Origin: JACJYE01 sp964432875
Lineage (GTDB): Bacteria; Bacteroidota; Bacteroidia; Chitinophagales; Saprospiraceae
Direction of reading: 5' to 3'
DNA length: 7,586 nucleotides
Assembly: GCA_964432875.1 (NCBI GenBank)
Contig: CAYSPJ010000186.1
Location: 1 to 7,586 of the forward strand
In this document: piece by piece, positions 1-6,131 of the stretch
Numbering within the stretch: position 1 is the first letter of the stretch
Layout: each line of letters opens with the position of its first letter
Notes under the pieces: model-generated
Databases searched by the model: none
What the model saw: only the letters and a program-made list of their open reading frames with translations
What the model was told of the DNA's origin: nothing
Position numbers and translations under genes: made by a program

Positions 1-108
1 GTCTTTGCTTATCTTTCGGTCAATGCTATTGGCCATTGGCAGCATGTTTTCAGGGGTGATCAAAAAAGCTGTCAATAGATAAAGTCGCAGCAAAGGGGGG
101 GATTCCAT
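1..108 (-). CDS. Possible 5' end of a minus-strand gene, cut by the window edge
   Basis: An ATG on the minus strand at 108-106 opens a frame with no stop for 36 codons up to the window edge. The translation begins MESPPLLRLYLLTAFL and goes on through ITPENMLPMANSIDRK. It is a leucine-rich, hydrophobic start followed by a more polar stretch, which could be a signal or membrane segment or simply a cytoplasmic N-terminus. A second Met (44-42) could be the true start. I do not recognise a family. If real, it is divergent from the amidohydrolase gene and shares the 109-418 gap with it. A competing reading is the plus-strand frame from base 1, which stays open to a TAG at 76-78 and could be the tail of an upstream gene. 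The stretch is too short for codon statistics, so confidence is low. Confidence 0.27.
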   Translation of the reverse strand, partial: MESPPLLRLYLLTAFLITPENMLPMANSIDRKISKD

Positions 109-418
109 AAATAATCAGCGAGAAATTTCAAAAAAATCAAGCTCAAGCCCTCAGCTTATAAAAAACCCCTATGTCATCCCTAAGTTAAAACCCGCCTGGC
201 AGCATACCGCACCCCAGATAGGACCGGCTTTCAGCTTACAATAGAAGAAGGTAAATGAGCGCCATCCAAATCAAAGCGGGCAGTAAAAGCAATTTCCACC
301 CCTGCTTGGCCCACCCAATACTACCGCGAGGCAGTTTTCAAGGCCTTGGCGGGAAAAGGTGGGGATTAGTGCCTGGAATTTATTTATCTTTAGCCCGGAA
401 ATTTCAAAACAGTGCAAA
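109..418. other. Intergenic gap upstream of the amidohydrolase
   Basis: About 310 bases with no convincing gene. The left two thirds are AT-rich with A-runs, as expected of a promoter region. Bases 385-392 read TATCTTTA, seven of eight positions of the Bacteroidota -7 element TAnnTTTG, 26 bases before the ATG at 419. I find no good TTTG at the usual -33 distance, so this promoter is tentative. A related sequence, TCAGCTTAYA, occurs near 153 and 232 but is too short to interpret. I see no tRNA, riboswitch or strong terminator. Confidence 0.4.
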
Positions 419-2146
419 ATGAGCGCATTACACCACAGTGTATTTATCGCATTACTAACCTTGGGCCTCACTGCCTGCCAGCAGGCTGCTCAGCAGGAGC
501 CGGCAGAGACGATACTATATAATGGCAAGTTCTACACCGTCGATGAGGCGCAACCCTGGGCCGAGGCAGTGGCCATCCGCCAGGGTGAAATCATCGCAGT
601 GGGGGATAGCGAAGCCATTCTGAAGCTACAAGGCGAGGGTACTGAACTCGTCGATCTGGAGGGGCGGTTTGCTATGCCTGGCTTTATCGAGGGTCATGGT
701 CACTTCTCAGGCTTAGGCTTCAGCCTCATCAACCTGAACTTCCTTAAGTCCGAGAGCTGGGAAGATATCGTGGCGGCAGTGGCCGCCGCCGCCGAAGAGG
801 CCGAGCCCGGTGCCTGGATCATCGGCCGAGGCTGGCATCAGGAAAAGTGGCGCAATCGCCCAGAGCCCTCTGTTTTGGGCTATCCTTATCACGATGCGCT
901 AAGTGCCGTTTCACCTGACAACCCAGTGCTGCTGCGCCATGCCAGCGGGCACTCCCTCTTTGCCAATGCCAAAGCCATGGAAATGGCGGGCATCAGCCGC
1001 GAAACGCCCAGCCCATCGGGGGGGGAAATCGTGCGCGACTCCCGCGGGCAAGCCATCGGCGTGTTTGAAGAGCGGGCCATGCGCCTCATCAATCAGGCTT
1101 ATGAGGAATACCGGGCTGGCTTGTCTGCTGAAGAGCAGGAAAAGGAATGGTACCGGGCTATTGCCCTGGCGCAAGAGGAATGCCTGCGCAAAGGGGTCAC
1201 TTCTTTCCAGGATGCCGGCTCCTCCTTCCAGGAAATCGAGCGCTACCGCAAAATGGCGCAGGAAGGGAAGCTCGATTTGCGCCTCTGGGCCATGCTGCGG
1301 CATAGCTTTGCTGATATGGATGGCAACATGCAAGGCTTCCCGATCGTGGATGAAGGCGGGCGTTACTTCAGCTGCCGCGCCATCAAATCGGAAGTCGATG
1401 GGGCCCTGGGCGCTTTTGGCGCCTGGCTGCTGAAAGCTTATCACGACAAGGAAGGCTTCACCGGCCAGAATACCACGCCGATTTCGGAAGTTAAAAAAAT
1501 TGCCGACCTGGCCATCGACAATAATATGCAACTGTGCGTGCACGCCATCGGCGACCGCGCCAACCGCGTAACCCTGGATATCTTCGAAGAGCAGTTCAAA
1601 GCCAAGCCGGATAAACCAGATCTGCGCTGGCGCGTCGAGCACGCCCAGCACCTCGATACAGCCGACATCCCGCGCTTCCGCCAACTGGGCGTCATCGCCT
1701 CCATGCAGGGCATCCACTGCACTTCCGATGCCCCCTTTGTCGCCAAGCGGTTGGGCGAGGAGCGTGCCCGCCTCGGCGCTTATCCCTGGCGCTCCCTGCT
1801 CGATGCCGGCGTCATCATCGCCAACGGCACCGACGCGCCCGTGGAAGATGTAGACCCCTTGGAGTGTTTCTACGCCTCCGTCACCCGCAAGCGCGCCGAC
1901 GATGGCTTCGAGTTTTTCCCCGAGCAGCGCATGACCCGCCAGGAGGCTGTTTATTCTTATACCCTGGGCAATGCTTACGCCGCCTTCGAGGAAAGCTATA
2001 AAGGCACCCTTGCCCCCGGTATGGTCGCCGATATCGTCGTCCTGTCTCACGACCTCATCCGCTGCACCGACGAGGAAATCCTGGACGCCCAGGTGCTGCT
2101 GACTATGGTGGGGGGAAAGGTGAAGTATCAGCAGGCTGGACAGTAA
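419..2146 (+). CDS. Lipoprotein amidohydrolase, YtcJ-like (amidohydrolase family 3)
   Basis: Predicted metal-dependent hydrolase of the amidohydrolase superfamily, YtcJ-like branch. These enzymes cut C-N bonds in amides or cyclic ureides; the substrate here cannot be told. I start at the ATG at 419 (575 residues) rather than the GTG at 359. From 419 the protein opens with a lipoprotein signal peptide: a hydrophobic core ending in the lipobox LTAC, with Cys20 as the predicted lipidation site, so it should be membrane-anchored and face the periplasm or cell surface. The GTG start would bury this signal behind 20 extra residues. Visible metal and active-site motifs in order are PGFIEGHGHF with H93 and H95, K323 before a DGALGAFGA segment, VHAIGDRAN with H375, RWRVEHAQH with H408, and NGTDAPVED with D472. 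The C-terminus returns to a small beta domain (GTLAPGMVADIVVLS), as is normal for the fold. The length fits the family and no key residue is missing. The next gene starts 106 bases on; no strong terminator separates them. Confidence 0.93.
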   Translation: MSALHHSVFIALLTLGLTACQQAAQQEPAETILYNGKFYTVDEAQPWAEAVAIRQGEIIAVGDSEAILKLQGEGTELVDLEGRFAMPGFIEGHGHFSGLGFSLINLNFLKSESWEDIVAAVAAAAEEAEPGAWIIGRGWHQEKWRNRPEPSVLGYPYHDALSAVSPDNPVLLRHASGHSLFANAKAMEMAGISRETPSPSGGEIVRDSRGQAIGVFEERAMRLINQAYEEYRAGLSAEEQEKEWYRAIALAQEECLRKGVTSFQDAGSSFQEIERYRKMAQEGKLDLRLWAMLRHSFADMDGNMQGFPIVDEGGRYFSCRAIKSEVDGALGAFGAWLLKAYHDKEGFTGQNTTPISEVKKIADLAIDNNMQLCVHAIGDRANRVTLDIFEEQFKAKPDKPDLRWRVEHAQHLDTADIPRFRQLGVIASMQGIHCTSDAPFVAKRLGEERARLGAYPWRSLLDAGVIIANGTDAPVEDVDPLECFYASVTRKRADDGFEFFPEQRMTRQEAVYSYTLGNAYAAFEESYKGTLAPGMVADIVVLSHDLIRCTDEEILDAQVLLTMVGGKVKYQQAGQ

Positions 2147-2210
2147 GCATTGCCCCTCAAAATCCCAAAAAAAACACAGACCCATGCCATAACCTTTCAT
2201 CTTATTATCC

Positions 2211-2218
2211 TACCTTTA
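2211..2218 (+). promoter_or_regulatory. Candidate -7 promoter element for the muramidase gene
   Basis: TACCTTTA matches seven of eight positions of the Bacteroidota TAnnTTTG element and lies 34 bases before the ATG at 2253, in an AT-richer 106-base gap. A matching TTTG at about -33 is not apparent, so the call rests on this one box and its position. Confidence 0.22.
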
Positions 2219-2252
2219 GGGCTTTGCATAGAACAAAACGAAGACAACACTT

Positions 2253-3242
2253 ATGAGCCAACTAATTCAAGACCCCCGTATCCAGCAGATCATCGCTTTG
2301 CCTGAAGACCGTGACGAAATATGGAAAGCCGACCTGGCCCGCCTGGAATCCGGCGATTTGACCATCGACCGCAAAACGGCAGGTGAAAACTCCATCAAAG
2401 CCATCCAGCGGCTGTTCATCTTCCTGGGCTATTCAACCGCCTCAAGAGGGGGGTTCTTAATAGATGGCGACTTTGGCCGGGGCACCAACCGGGCAGTAGC
2501 GCAGTTCCAGTTTGAATACGGGCTAAACCCGAATATCAGCCGGGCGACCCTCTGCTACGAATGCAACTGGCAGAATGCCCATCAGCGCATCGTCAACATC
2601 CCCGACGCCCGCCTGGACTTGCCTACGCTTACTAAAATGATTGAAGTGGCCATTGGGAATATTGAGAAGCGGCACGTGTGCTGCGGCGATTTCGACGAAG
2701 CGATTTTTCAACTCAATGGCCTGCATCGCCGGAGTTTCTACTCCTGCCGGCAAATTCATGCCCGCTACCAGGATGCCGTAGCAAAAGCCGTTCAACGCCT
2801 GGCCAGCGAAAACAATGCCAACGTACACCCTATCTGGCTGCTGTCGATCATCAAGCAGGAAACCGCTGGCGTAGTGCGCCCCCGCTTCGAGCAGCACTAC
2901 CTTTCCCGCCTGAATGCCCAAAATACGCAGGCCGATTTGGCAGAGCTGCGCTACCGCTCCATGAGCTTCGGCTTGGGGCAGATTATGGGCGAACACTTTT
3001 CCCGCATCGGGCTCGACTCGGCTAAATCGATGTACATCAGCCCGGTTGAAGACCAAATTTATCAGATCGGACGCTTTCTGATCACCTCCTCCCCTGCTAC
3101 CCGCTCGATAGTGGCAAAAACCAACCCTTCGTCGGCAGATTTCCATACCGTAGCCCGCTCTTACAATGGCGGCGGCTATGCCCAAAACCGCTACAACGAA
3201 AAGCTCGAGAGCTGGCATCGGGAGTTCCGGGCTATCATGTAG
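2253..3242 (+). CDS. N-acetylmuramidase with N-terminal peptidoglycan-binding domain
   Basis: Predicted peptidoglycan hydrolase (329 residues) that would cleave the MurNAc-GlcNAc backbone. Residues about 45-92 form a peptidoglycan-binding-domain-1-like unit (AIQRLFIFLGY, then IDGDFGRGTNRAVAQFQ). Residues about 170-329 match the N-acetylmuramidase domain (PF11860 type): IIKQETAG with E203 as the likely catalytic acid, RPRFEQHY with E213, SFGLGQIMG at 238-246, and RSYNGGGYAQNRY with Y304-N305-G306. In family members the second motif usually reads RxxFExH, so this copy is intact. There is no signal peptide, lipobox or membrane helix: the N-terminus is polar and acidic. Export would need another route such as a contractile injection system, lysis or a holin; none is encoded nearby. 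All five cysteines (C101, C104, C143, C144, C165) lie between the two domains. The upstream bases AACAAAACGAAGACAACACTT have no Shine-Dalgarno, normal for Bacteroidota. Confidence 0.87.
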   Translation: MSQLIQDPRIQQIIALPEDRDEIWKADLARLESGDLTIDRKTAGENSIKAIQRLFIFLGYSTASRGGFLIDGDFGRGTNRAVAQFQFEYGLNPNISRATLCYECNWQNAHQRIVNIPDARLDLPTLTKMIEVAIGNIEKRHVCCGDFDEAIFQLNGLHRRSFYSCRQIHARYQDAVAKAVQRLASENNANVHPIWLLSIIKQETAGVVRPRFEQHYLSRLNAQNTQADLAELRYRSMSFGLGQIMGEHFSRIGLDSAKSMYISPVEDQIYQIGRFLITSSPATRSIVAKTNPSSADFHTVARSYNGGGYAQNRYNEKLESWHREFRAIM

Positions 3243-3273
3243 CGCCCCAATAAATCCGCGCTTTGCTTTTTTC
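3241..3273 (+). terminator. Weak candidate terminator after the muramidase gene
   Basis: A five-base-pair stem AGCGC (3241-3245) with GCGCT (3258-3262) overlaps the TAG stop and is followed by the T-rich run TTGCTTTTTTC. The stem is short and the loop is 12 bases, so termination would be weak. It is the only terminator-like element between this gene and the helicase. Confidence 0.33.
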
Positions 3274-3316
3274 ATTGAACTATTACCCCTATCTTGTGCG
3301 TTATTCTAGCATCTTG

Positions 3317-3330
3317 CCCCGAAAGCGGGG
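3317..3330 (+). other. Small GC hairpin in the helicase leader
   Basis: CCCCG (3317-3321) and CGGGG (3326-3330) form a perfect five-pair stem closing an AAAG loop, about 98 bases before the helicase ATG. No T-run follows, so it is not an intrinsic terminator. It could be a structured part of the helicase mRNA leader or may have no role. Confidence 0.35.
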
Positions 3331-3403
3331 ACGAGGTGTACAAAACGACAGGAGTATTCCTAATTTAATCTGACTGCTGATACGGAACTCATCCAAGTTT
3401 TTG

Positions 3404-3488
3404 CCAGCCGTTTTTTCAATTTCTGTAATGACATTTCAAGATTTAAATCTGATCGAGCCCATCCAGCGGGCTTTAAAAACGGCTGGAT
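3404..3488 (+). promoter_or_regulatory. Inverted repeat bracketing the helicase start codon, with a competing hairpin
   Basis: CCAGCCGTTTTT at 3404-3415 is the exact reverse complement of AAAAACGGCTGG at 3475-3486: 12 uninterrupted base pairs enclosing 59 bases that include the ATG at 3428. The right arm covers codons 16-20 of the helicase, so the mRNA could fold with its start in a closed loop. The same right arm can instead join a nearer hairpin: ATCCAGC (3461-3467) pairs with GCTGGAT (3482-3488), seven pairs with a 14-base loop. The two folds exclude one another. A third small stem, AGCCC (3456-3460) with GGGCT (3468-3472), conflicts with neither arm of the long stem but does conflict sterically with the seven-pair hairpin. 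The pairing is read directly from the sequence; a regulatory role is inference. Confidence 0.45.
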
Positions 3489-4741
3489 ACCAAAAACCGA
3501 CCCCCATTCAGGCACAATCCATCCCCATCGCTCTTCAGGGCCGGGATTTGCTGGCCTGCGCCCAAACTGGCACCGGCAAGACTGCCGCTTTCGCTATCCC
3601 CATCCTACAAGCGCTGCAGGAGCAGGTACAGCAAGGAGGAGGGCCGCGCCGCCCCATCCGGGCGCTCATCCTGGCCCCTACCCGCGAACTGGCTATCCAG
3701 ATCGGCGAGAGCTTCGAAGCTTATGGAAAGTTTATGGGGCTCAGGTATGCCACTATCTTTGGCGGGGTTTCACAACACGGCCAAACCCGCAGCCTGGATG
3801 CCGGCATCGACATCCTCGTAGCTACCCCTGGGCGTCTGCTCGACCTCATGGGCCAAGGCTTGGTCAAACTGGATAAAATCGAATTTTTCGTCTTGGACGA
3901 AGCGGATCGCATGCTCGATATGGGCTTCATCCACGATGTCAAGCGGGTCATCCGCCAGTTGCCGACCCGCCGACAAACCCTGTTCTTTTCGGCTACGATG
4001 CCGCCCATCGTGGCTGAGCTGGCCAATAGCATCCTCGACCGCCCGGAGAAAGTGGCCGTTGACCCCCAATCTTCTACTGCCGAACGGGTAGAGCAATCGG
4101 TCTATTTTGTTTCTAAAAACCAAAAGCGCGAACTGCTTGCCCACTTGTTGAACACGGAAGATATCCCCACCGCCCTGGTCTTTACCCGTACCAAGCATGG
4201 TGCCAACCGCGTGGTGAAAGAACTGGATAAGAAAGGCATCAAGGCCGAGGCCATCCACGGCAATAAATCGCAGAATTCGCGCCAGCAGGCGCTGGCCAAC
4301 TTTAAATCTCGCCGCACCCGCGTATTGGTCGCCACCGACATCGCTGCCCGCGGCATTGACGTAGATGACCTCACTCATGTAATCAACTACGACCTGCCGA
4401 ATATCTCGGAGACCTATGTGCACCGCATCGGCCGCACCGGCCGCGCCGGCGCCAGCGGCATCGCTTTCTCTTTCTGCGACGAAGAAGAAATGGCCTACCT
4501 GAAAGATATCCAAAAGCTGATTAAACTGCAAATCGCGGTGACCAGAGATCACCCTTTCCCGATGGATAAAGAGATGGAAGCGCCTCTGGCTAAAGCCCCT
4601 CAGCCAACTACCAATGGTAACGGGCGGGAGAACCGGGGCAGCTCGACGGGGAAAAGCCGCAACAACCGCGGCTACAACCGCCGCAGAGGCAATAGCAATG
4701 GCGCACCTACGGCTAACAAGCGGGAAGACGCGCGTTACTAA
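3428..4741 (+). CDS. rhlE: DEAD-box ATP-dependent RNA helicase, RhlE family
   Basis: Cytoplasmic ATP-dependent RNA helicase that unwinds short RNA duplexes in ribosome assembly and RNA turnover. I use the ATG at 3428 (437 residues; MTFQDLNLIEPIQRAL), matching the usual MxFxxLxL opening of RhlE proteins; the TTG at 3401 would add nine unrelated residues. Every core motif is present: Q motif GYQKPTPIQ, motif I AQTGTGKT with K51, Ia PTRELA, Ib TPGR, II DEAD at 157-160, III SAT at 188-190, IV LVFTRTK, V ATDIAARGID, and VI HRIGRTGRAG starting at H332. After the second RecA-like domain (ending near 380) comes a low-complexity basic tail rich in Arg, Asn and Gly (residues about 398-437), typical of RhlE and likely to bind RNA without sequence preference. 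It stands alone: 185 bases from the upstream gene and closed by a strong terminator. Its start codon lies inside an unusual inverted repeat. The RhlE assignment within the DEAD-box group is firm but not absolute. Confidence 0.96.
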   Translation: MTFQDLNLIEPIQRALKTAGYQKPTPIQAQSIPIALQGRDLLACAQTGTGKTAAFAIPILQALQEQVQQGGGPRRPIRALILAPTRELAIQIGESFEAYGKFMGLRYATIFGGVSQHGQTRSLDAGIDILVATPGRLLDLMGQGLVKLDKIEFFVLDEADRMLDMGFIHDVKRVIRQLPTRRQTLFFSATMPPIVAELANSILDRPEKVAVDPQSSTAERVEQSVYFVSKNQKRELLAHLLNTEDIPTALVFTRTKHGANRVVKELDKKGIKAEAIHGNKSQNSRQQALANFKSRRTRVLVATDIAARGIDVDDLTHVINYDLPNISETYVHRIGRTGRAGASGIAFSFCDEEEMAYLKDIQKLIKLQIAVTRDHPFPMDKEMEAPLAKAPQPTTNGNGRENRGSSTGKSRNNRGYNRRRGNSNGAPTANKREDARY

Positions 4742-4769
4742 ACGTACGCCCCCCAATCCATCATCATTT

Positions 4770-4821
4770 CCTGCTTTCCCGGGCAAGCGGCCCTCCGCTC
4801 CGGGAAAGCAGGTTCTGTTTT
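4770..4821 (+). terminator. Strong intrinsic terminator after the helicase
   Basis: A 13-base-pair stem, 4770-4782 (CCTGCTTTCCCGG) with 4800-4812 (CCGGGAAAGCAGG), continues past a three-base bulge (4783-4785) into a five-pair stem AGCGG (4786-4790) with CCGCT (4795-4799) and a CCCT loop. The T-rich run TTCTGTTTT (4813-4821) follows. It lies 29 bases after the helicase stop and between convergent genes. On the minus strand the T-run is poor, so it should act mainly on helicase transcripts, though the hairpin may also slow read-through from the deacetylase. Confidence 0.88.
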
Positions 4822-4862
4822 AGGAACCCTCATCTCGCTCGTCCTGGCCGATGGCGGCCGAT

Positions 4863-5900
4863 TCACCCCCGCTCGATTACATTTTTCCCCAATGGCGCCT
4901 TGATCAGGAAATACAGGTATTCGGTATTGATGATGGCTTTGGCGCCCAGAGATGCCATTTCGAGGGGGATGCGCTGGAGATGCCCGGGAAAAGCCTCCTG
5001 CTTGAGCCCGGCACAGCCAAAGGACACCTCGACGATTTGTTCTTCTTCCAGCACCTTAGAAAAGAAGACATCCGACACTTGGTAATCCGTAAAGGGGAAG
5101 GCAAAGGCCCGATAGGGCAAGTCAAACTGACGGCAGACCGCGGCGACGCTATCACGGGTTTGCCGGAGCTGCTCGTTCAAGCTCAGGAAACGATACTCCG
5201 GGTGGTCGCAACTATGCGCACCAAAGTAAAAGCCCTGAGCCTTCAGCGCCGCGATCTGGCTGCTATCCAGGTAAGGCCGCTGCTCCCGGAGGTATTGGTT
5301 AAAATCGCAGTGGATCAAGCCAGCCAGCTCATCCAGCACAGCGCGGTTTTGGTAGGAAACGGACAGGAGGGTGTCACGCAGGCGGTTGGAGCTGCCCTGG
5401 GCATGCCGCTGGAGCCAATCAACTACTCCATCCTGCCTGCCCAGCGCGGCGTCTTTAGCGAAAGCATCGAGCAGCAGGCTGGCTTTGTAACGGTAAAACA
5501 AGCCGCGGTTATCCACAAAATCGCTATTCAGAAAGCAAATCGCGGGTATGCCTTTTTCCCGGAGAATGGGGGCGATGACCTCATGGAATTCCCGCAACCC
5601 ATCATCAAAAGTCAAAATAAAGGCATTTTTAGCCGGAGCTTGCCCGCTGCGGGCCAGCTCCTTGAGGGTAAAAAAGTCAATCGGCTCGTAGTGCTTCAAG
5701 AGGAAATCCAGATCCCGGATAAAATCCTGCACGTTTTTAATCGGATACAAATGCTGGACATGGCTGGGCGCTTCATCGGCGATGAGGTGGTAAACTGGCA
5801 CGATCAGCCGCTGCCCGCTGAGGCGGATCAGCCAGGGAGTAGGCAGGGCAGCCCCCAGGAAGCTTAATGATTTGACGAATTGCTCGCGGTATCCGGCCAT
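4863..5900 (-). CDS. Polysaccharide deacetylase family protein (NodB homology, CE4 type)
   Basis: Predicted metal-dependent deacetylase removing N- or O-acetyl groups from a polysaccharide or related sugar conjugate. From the ATG at 5900-5898 the protein has 345 residues; a TTG seven codons upstream (5921-5919) is possible but less likely. Visible motifs: PVYHLIAD near residues 35-42, an early element common in this branch; ILTFDDG with TFDDG at 97-101, where D99 is the expected catalytic base and D100 a metal ligand; GAHSCDHPEY with H229 and H233, the HxxxH metal pair; and FAFPFTDY, in place of the usual F(A/S)YPxG, near residue 265. The metal triad is intact, so an active enzyme is expected. 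There is no clear signal peptide: the N-terminus MAGYREQFVKSLSFLG is amphipathic, so the protein may act in the cytoplasm or at the inner membrane, as in exopolysaccharide or lipid-linked sugar pathways. It converges on the helicase gene and is divergent from the GH109 gene. Substrate is unknown. Confidence 0.88.
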   Translation of the reverse strand: MAGYREQFVKSLSFLGAALPTPWLIRLSGQRLIVPVYHLIADEAPSHVQHLYPIKNVQDFIRDLDFLLKHYEPIDFFTLKELARSGQAPAKNAFILTFDDGLREFHEVIAPILREKGIPAICFLNSDFVDNRGLFYRYKASLLLDAFAKDAALGRQDGVVDWLQRHAQGSSNRLRDTLLSVSYQNRAVLDELAGLIHCDFNQYLREQRPYLDSSQIAALKAQGFYFGAHSCDHPEYRFLSLNEQLRQTRDSVAAVCRQFDLPYRAFAFPFTDYQVSDVFFSKVLEEEQIVEVSFGCAGLKQEAFPGHLQRIPLEMASLGAKAIINTEYLYFLIKAPLGKNVIERG

Positions 5901-6131
5901 CGTTTGGTTTGTGTGCTGCAAGTTTACTGTAAATTTGCCAAGGAAAGGGCTTGAGCGTTGTTTTTTTACACTTCCTGCCGGCGTTTTCTAGATACCTTGG
6001 CATGGCCCCTCCTACCCTACCAGCACTTCCCTACAACAACAGCATCTGCTATAGTTTTTTTTCGCAAGATGGCAAAACATCTCGCATTTGTCTTAATTTC
6101 ACTGCTCCACAAACGAAAAACGGACTATAAC
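5901..6131. promoter_or_regulatory. Divergent control region between deacetylase and GH109 genes
   Basis: This 231-base gap must hold both promoters. On the minus strand TAAACTTG (5926-5919) matches seven of eight positions of the Bacteroidota -7 box, with TTTC about 20 bases further upstream as a partial -33 box. Overlapping it is TTTACTGTAAA (5923-5933), a perfect dyad of five bases around a central T, well placed for a repressor of the deacetylase. TGCCAAGG (5936-5943) and CCTTGGCA (5995-6002) form an eight-base inverted repeat 51 bases apart. On the GH109 side I see only TAGTTTTT (6052-6059) as a weak -7 candidate. The elements are visible; their roles are inferred. Confidence 0.4.

Noticed and set aside
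271..471. 66-residue minus-strand open frame in the leader of the amidohydrolase
   Set aside because: It overlaps the lipoprotein signal region, has no recognisable features and an unlikely composition.
771..815. GCC-rich stretch in the amidohydrolase as a simple-sequence repeat
   Set aside because: It encodes a normal alanine-rich helix and shows no exact repeat unit beyond a few codons.
2096..2134. CTGCTGA/TCAGCAG stem at the end of the amidohydrolase gene as a terminator
   Set aside because: It sits inside the coding sequence with a 25-base loop and no following T-run.
911..2200. 429-residue minus-strand open frame
   Set aside because: It lies antisense to the amidohydrolase, whose motifs are complete. 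Long antisense frames are common where codons favour G or C at the third position, and its translation shows no family motif.
2523..3275. 250-residue minus-strand open frame
   Set aside because: Antisense to the muramidase domain, with no motif of its own.
3401..3427. TTG start for the helicase nine codons earlier
   Set aside because: The ATG at 3428 gives the usual RhlE N-terminus; the TTG lies just before the left arm of the inverted repeat.
3770..4786. 338-residue minus-strand open frame
   Set aside because: Antisense shadow of the helicase; it also runs through the helicase terminator hairpin.
4851..5867. 338-residue plus-strand open frame
   Set aside because: It is antisense to the deacetylase, which has intact TFDDG and HxxxH motifs. 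The plus-strand product has no recognisable domain.
5958..6131. N-terminal extension of the GH109 gene from a TTG or from the ATG at 6069
   Set aside because: It would place a second hydrophobic stretch before the twin-arginine motif; the ATG at 6132 gives a standard Tat signal directly.
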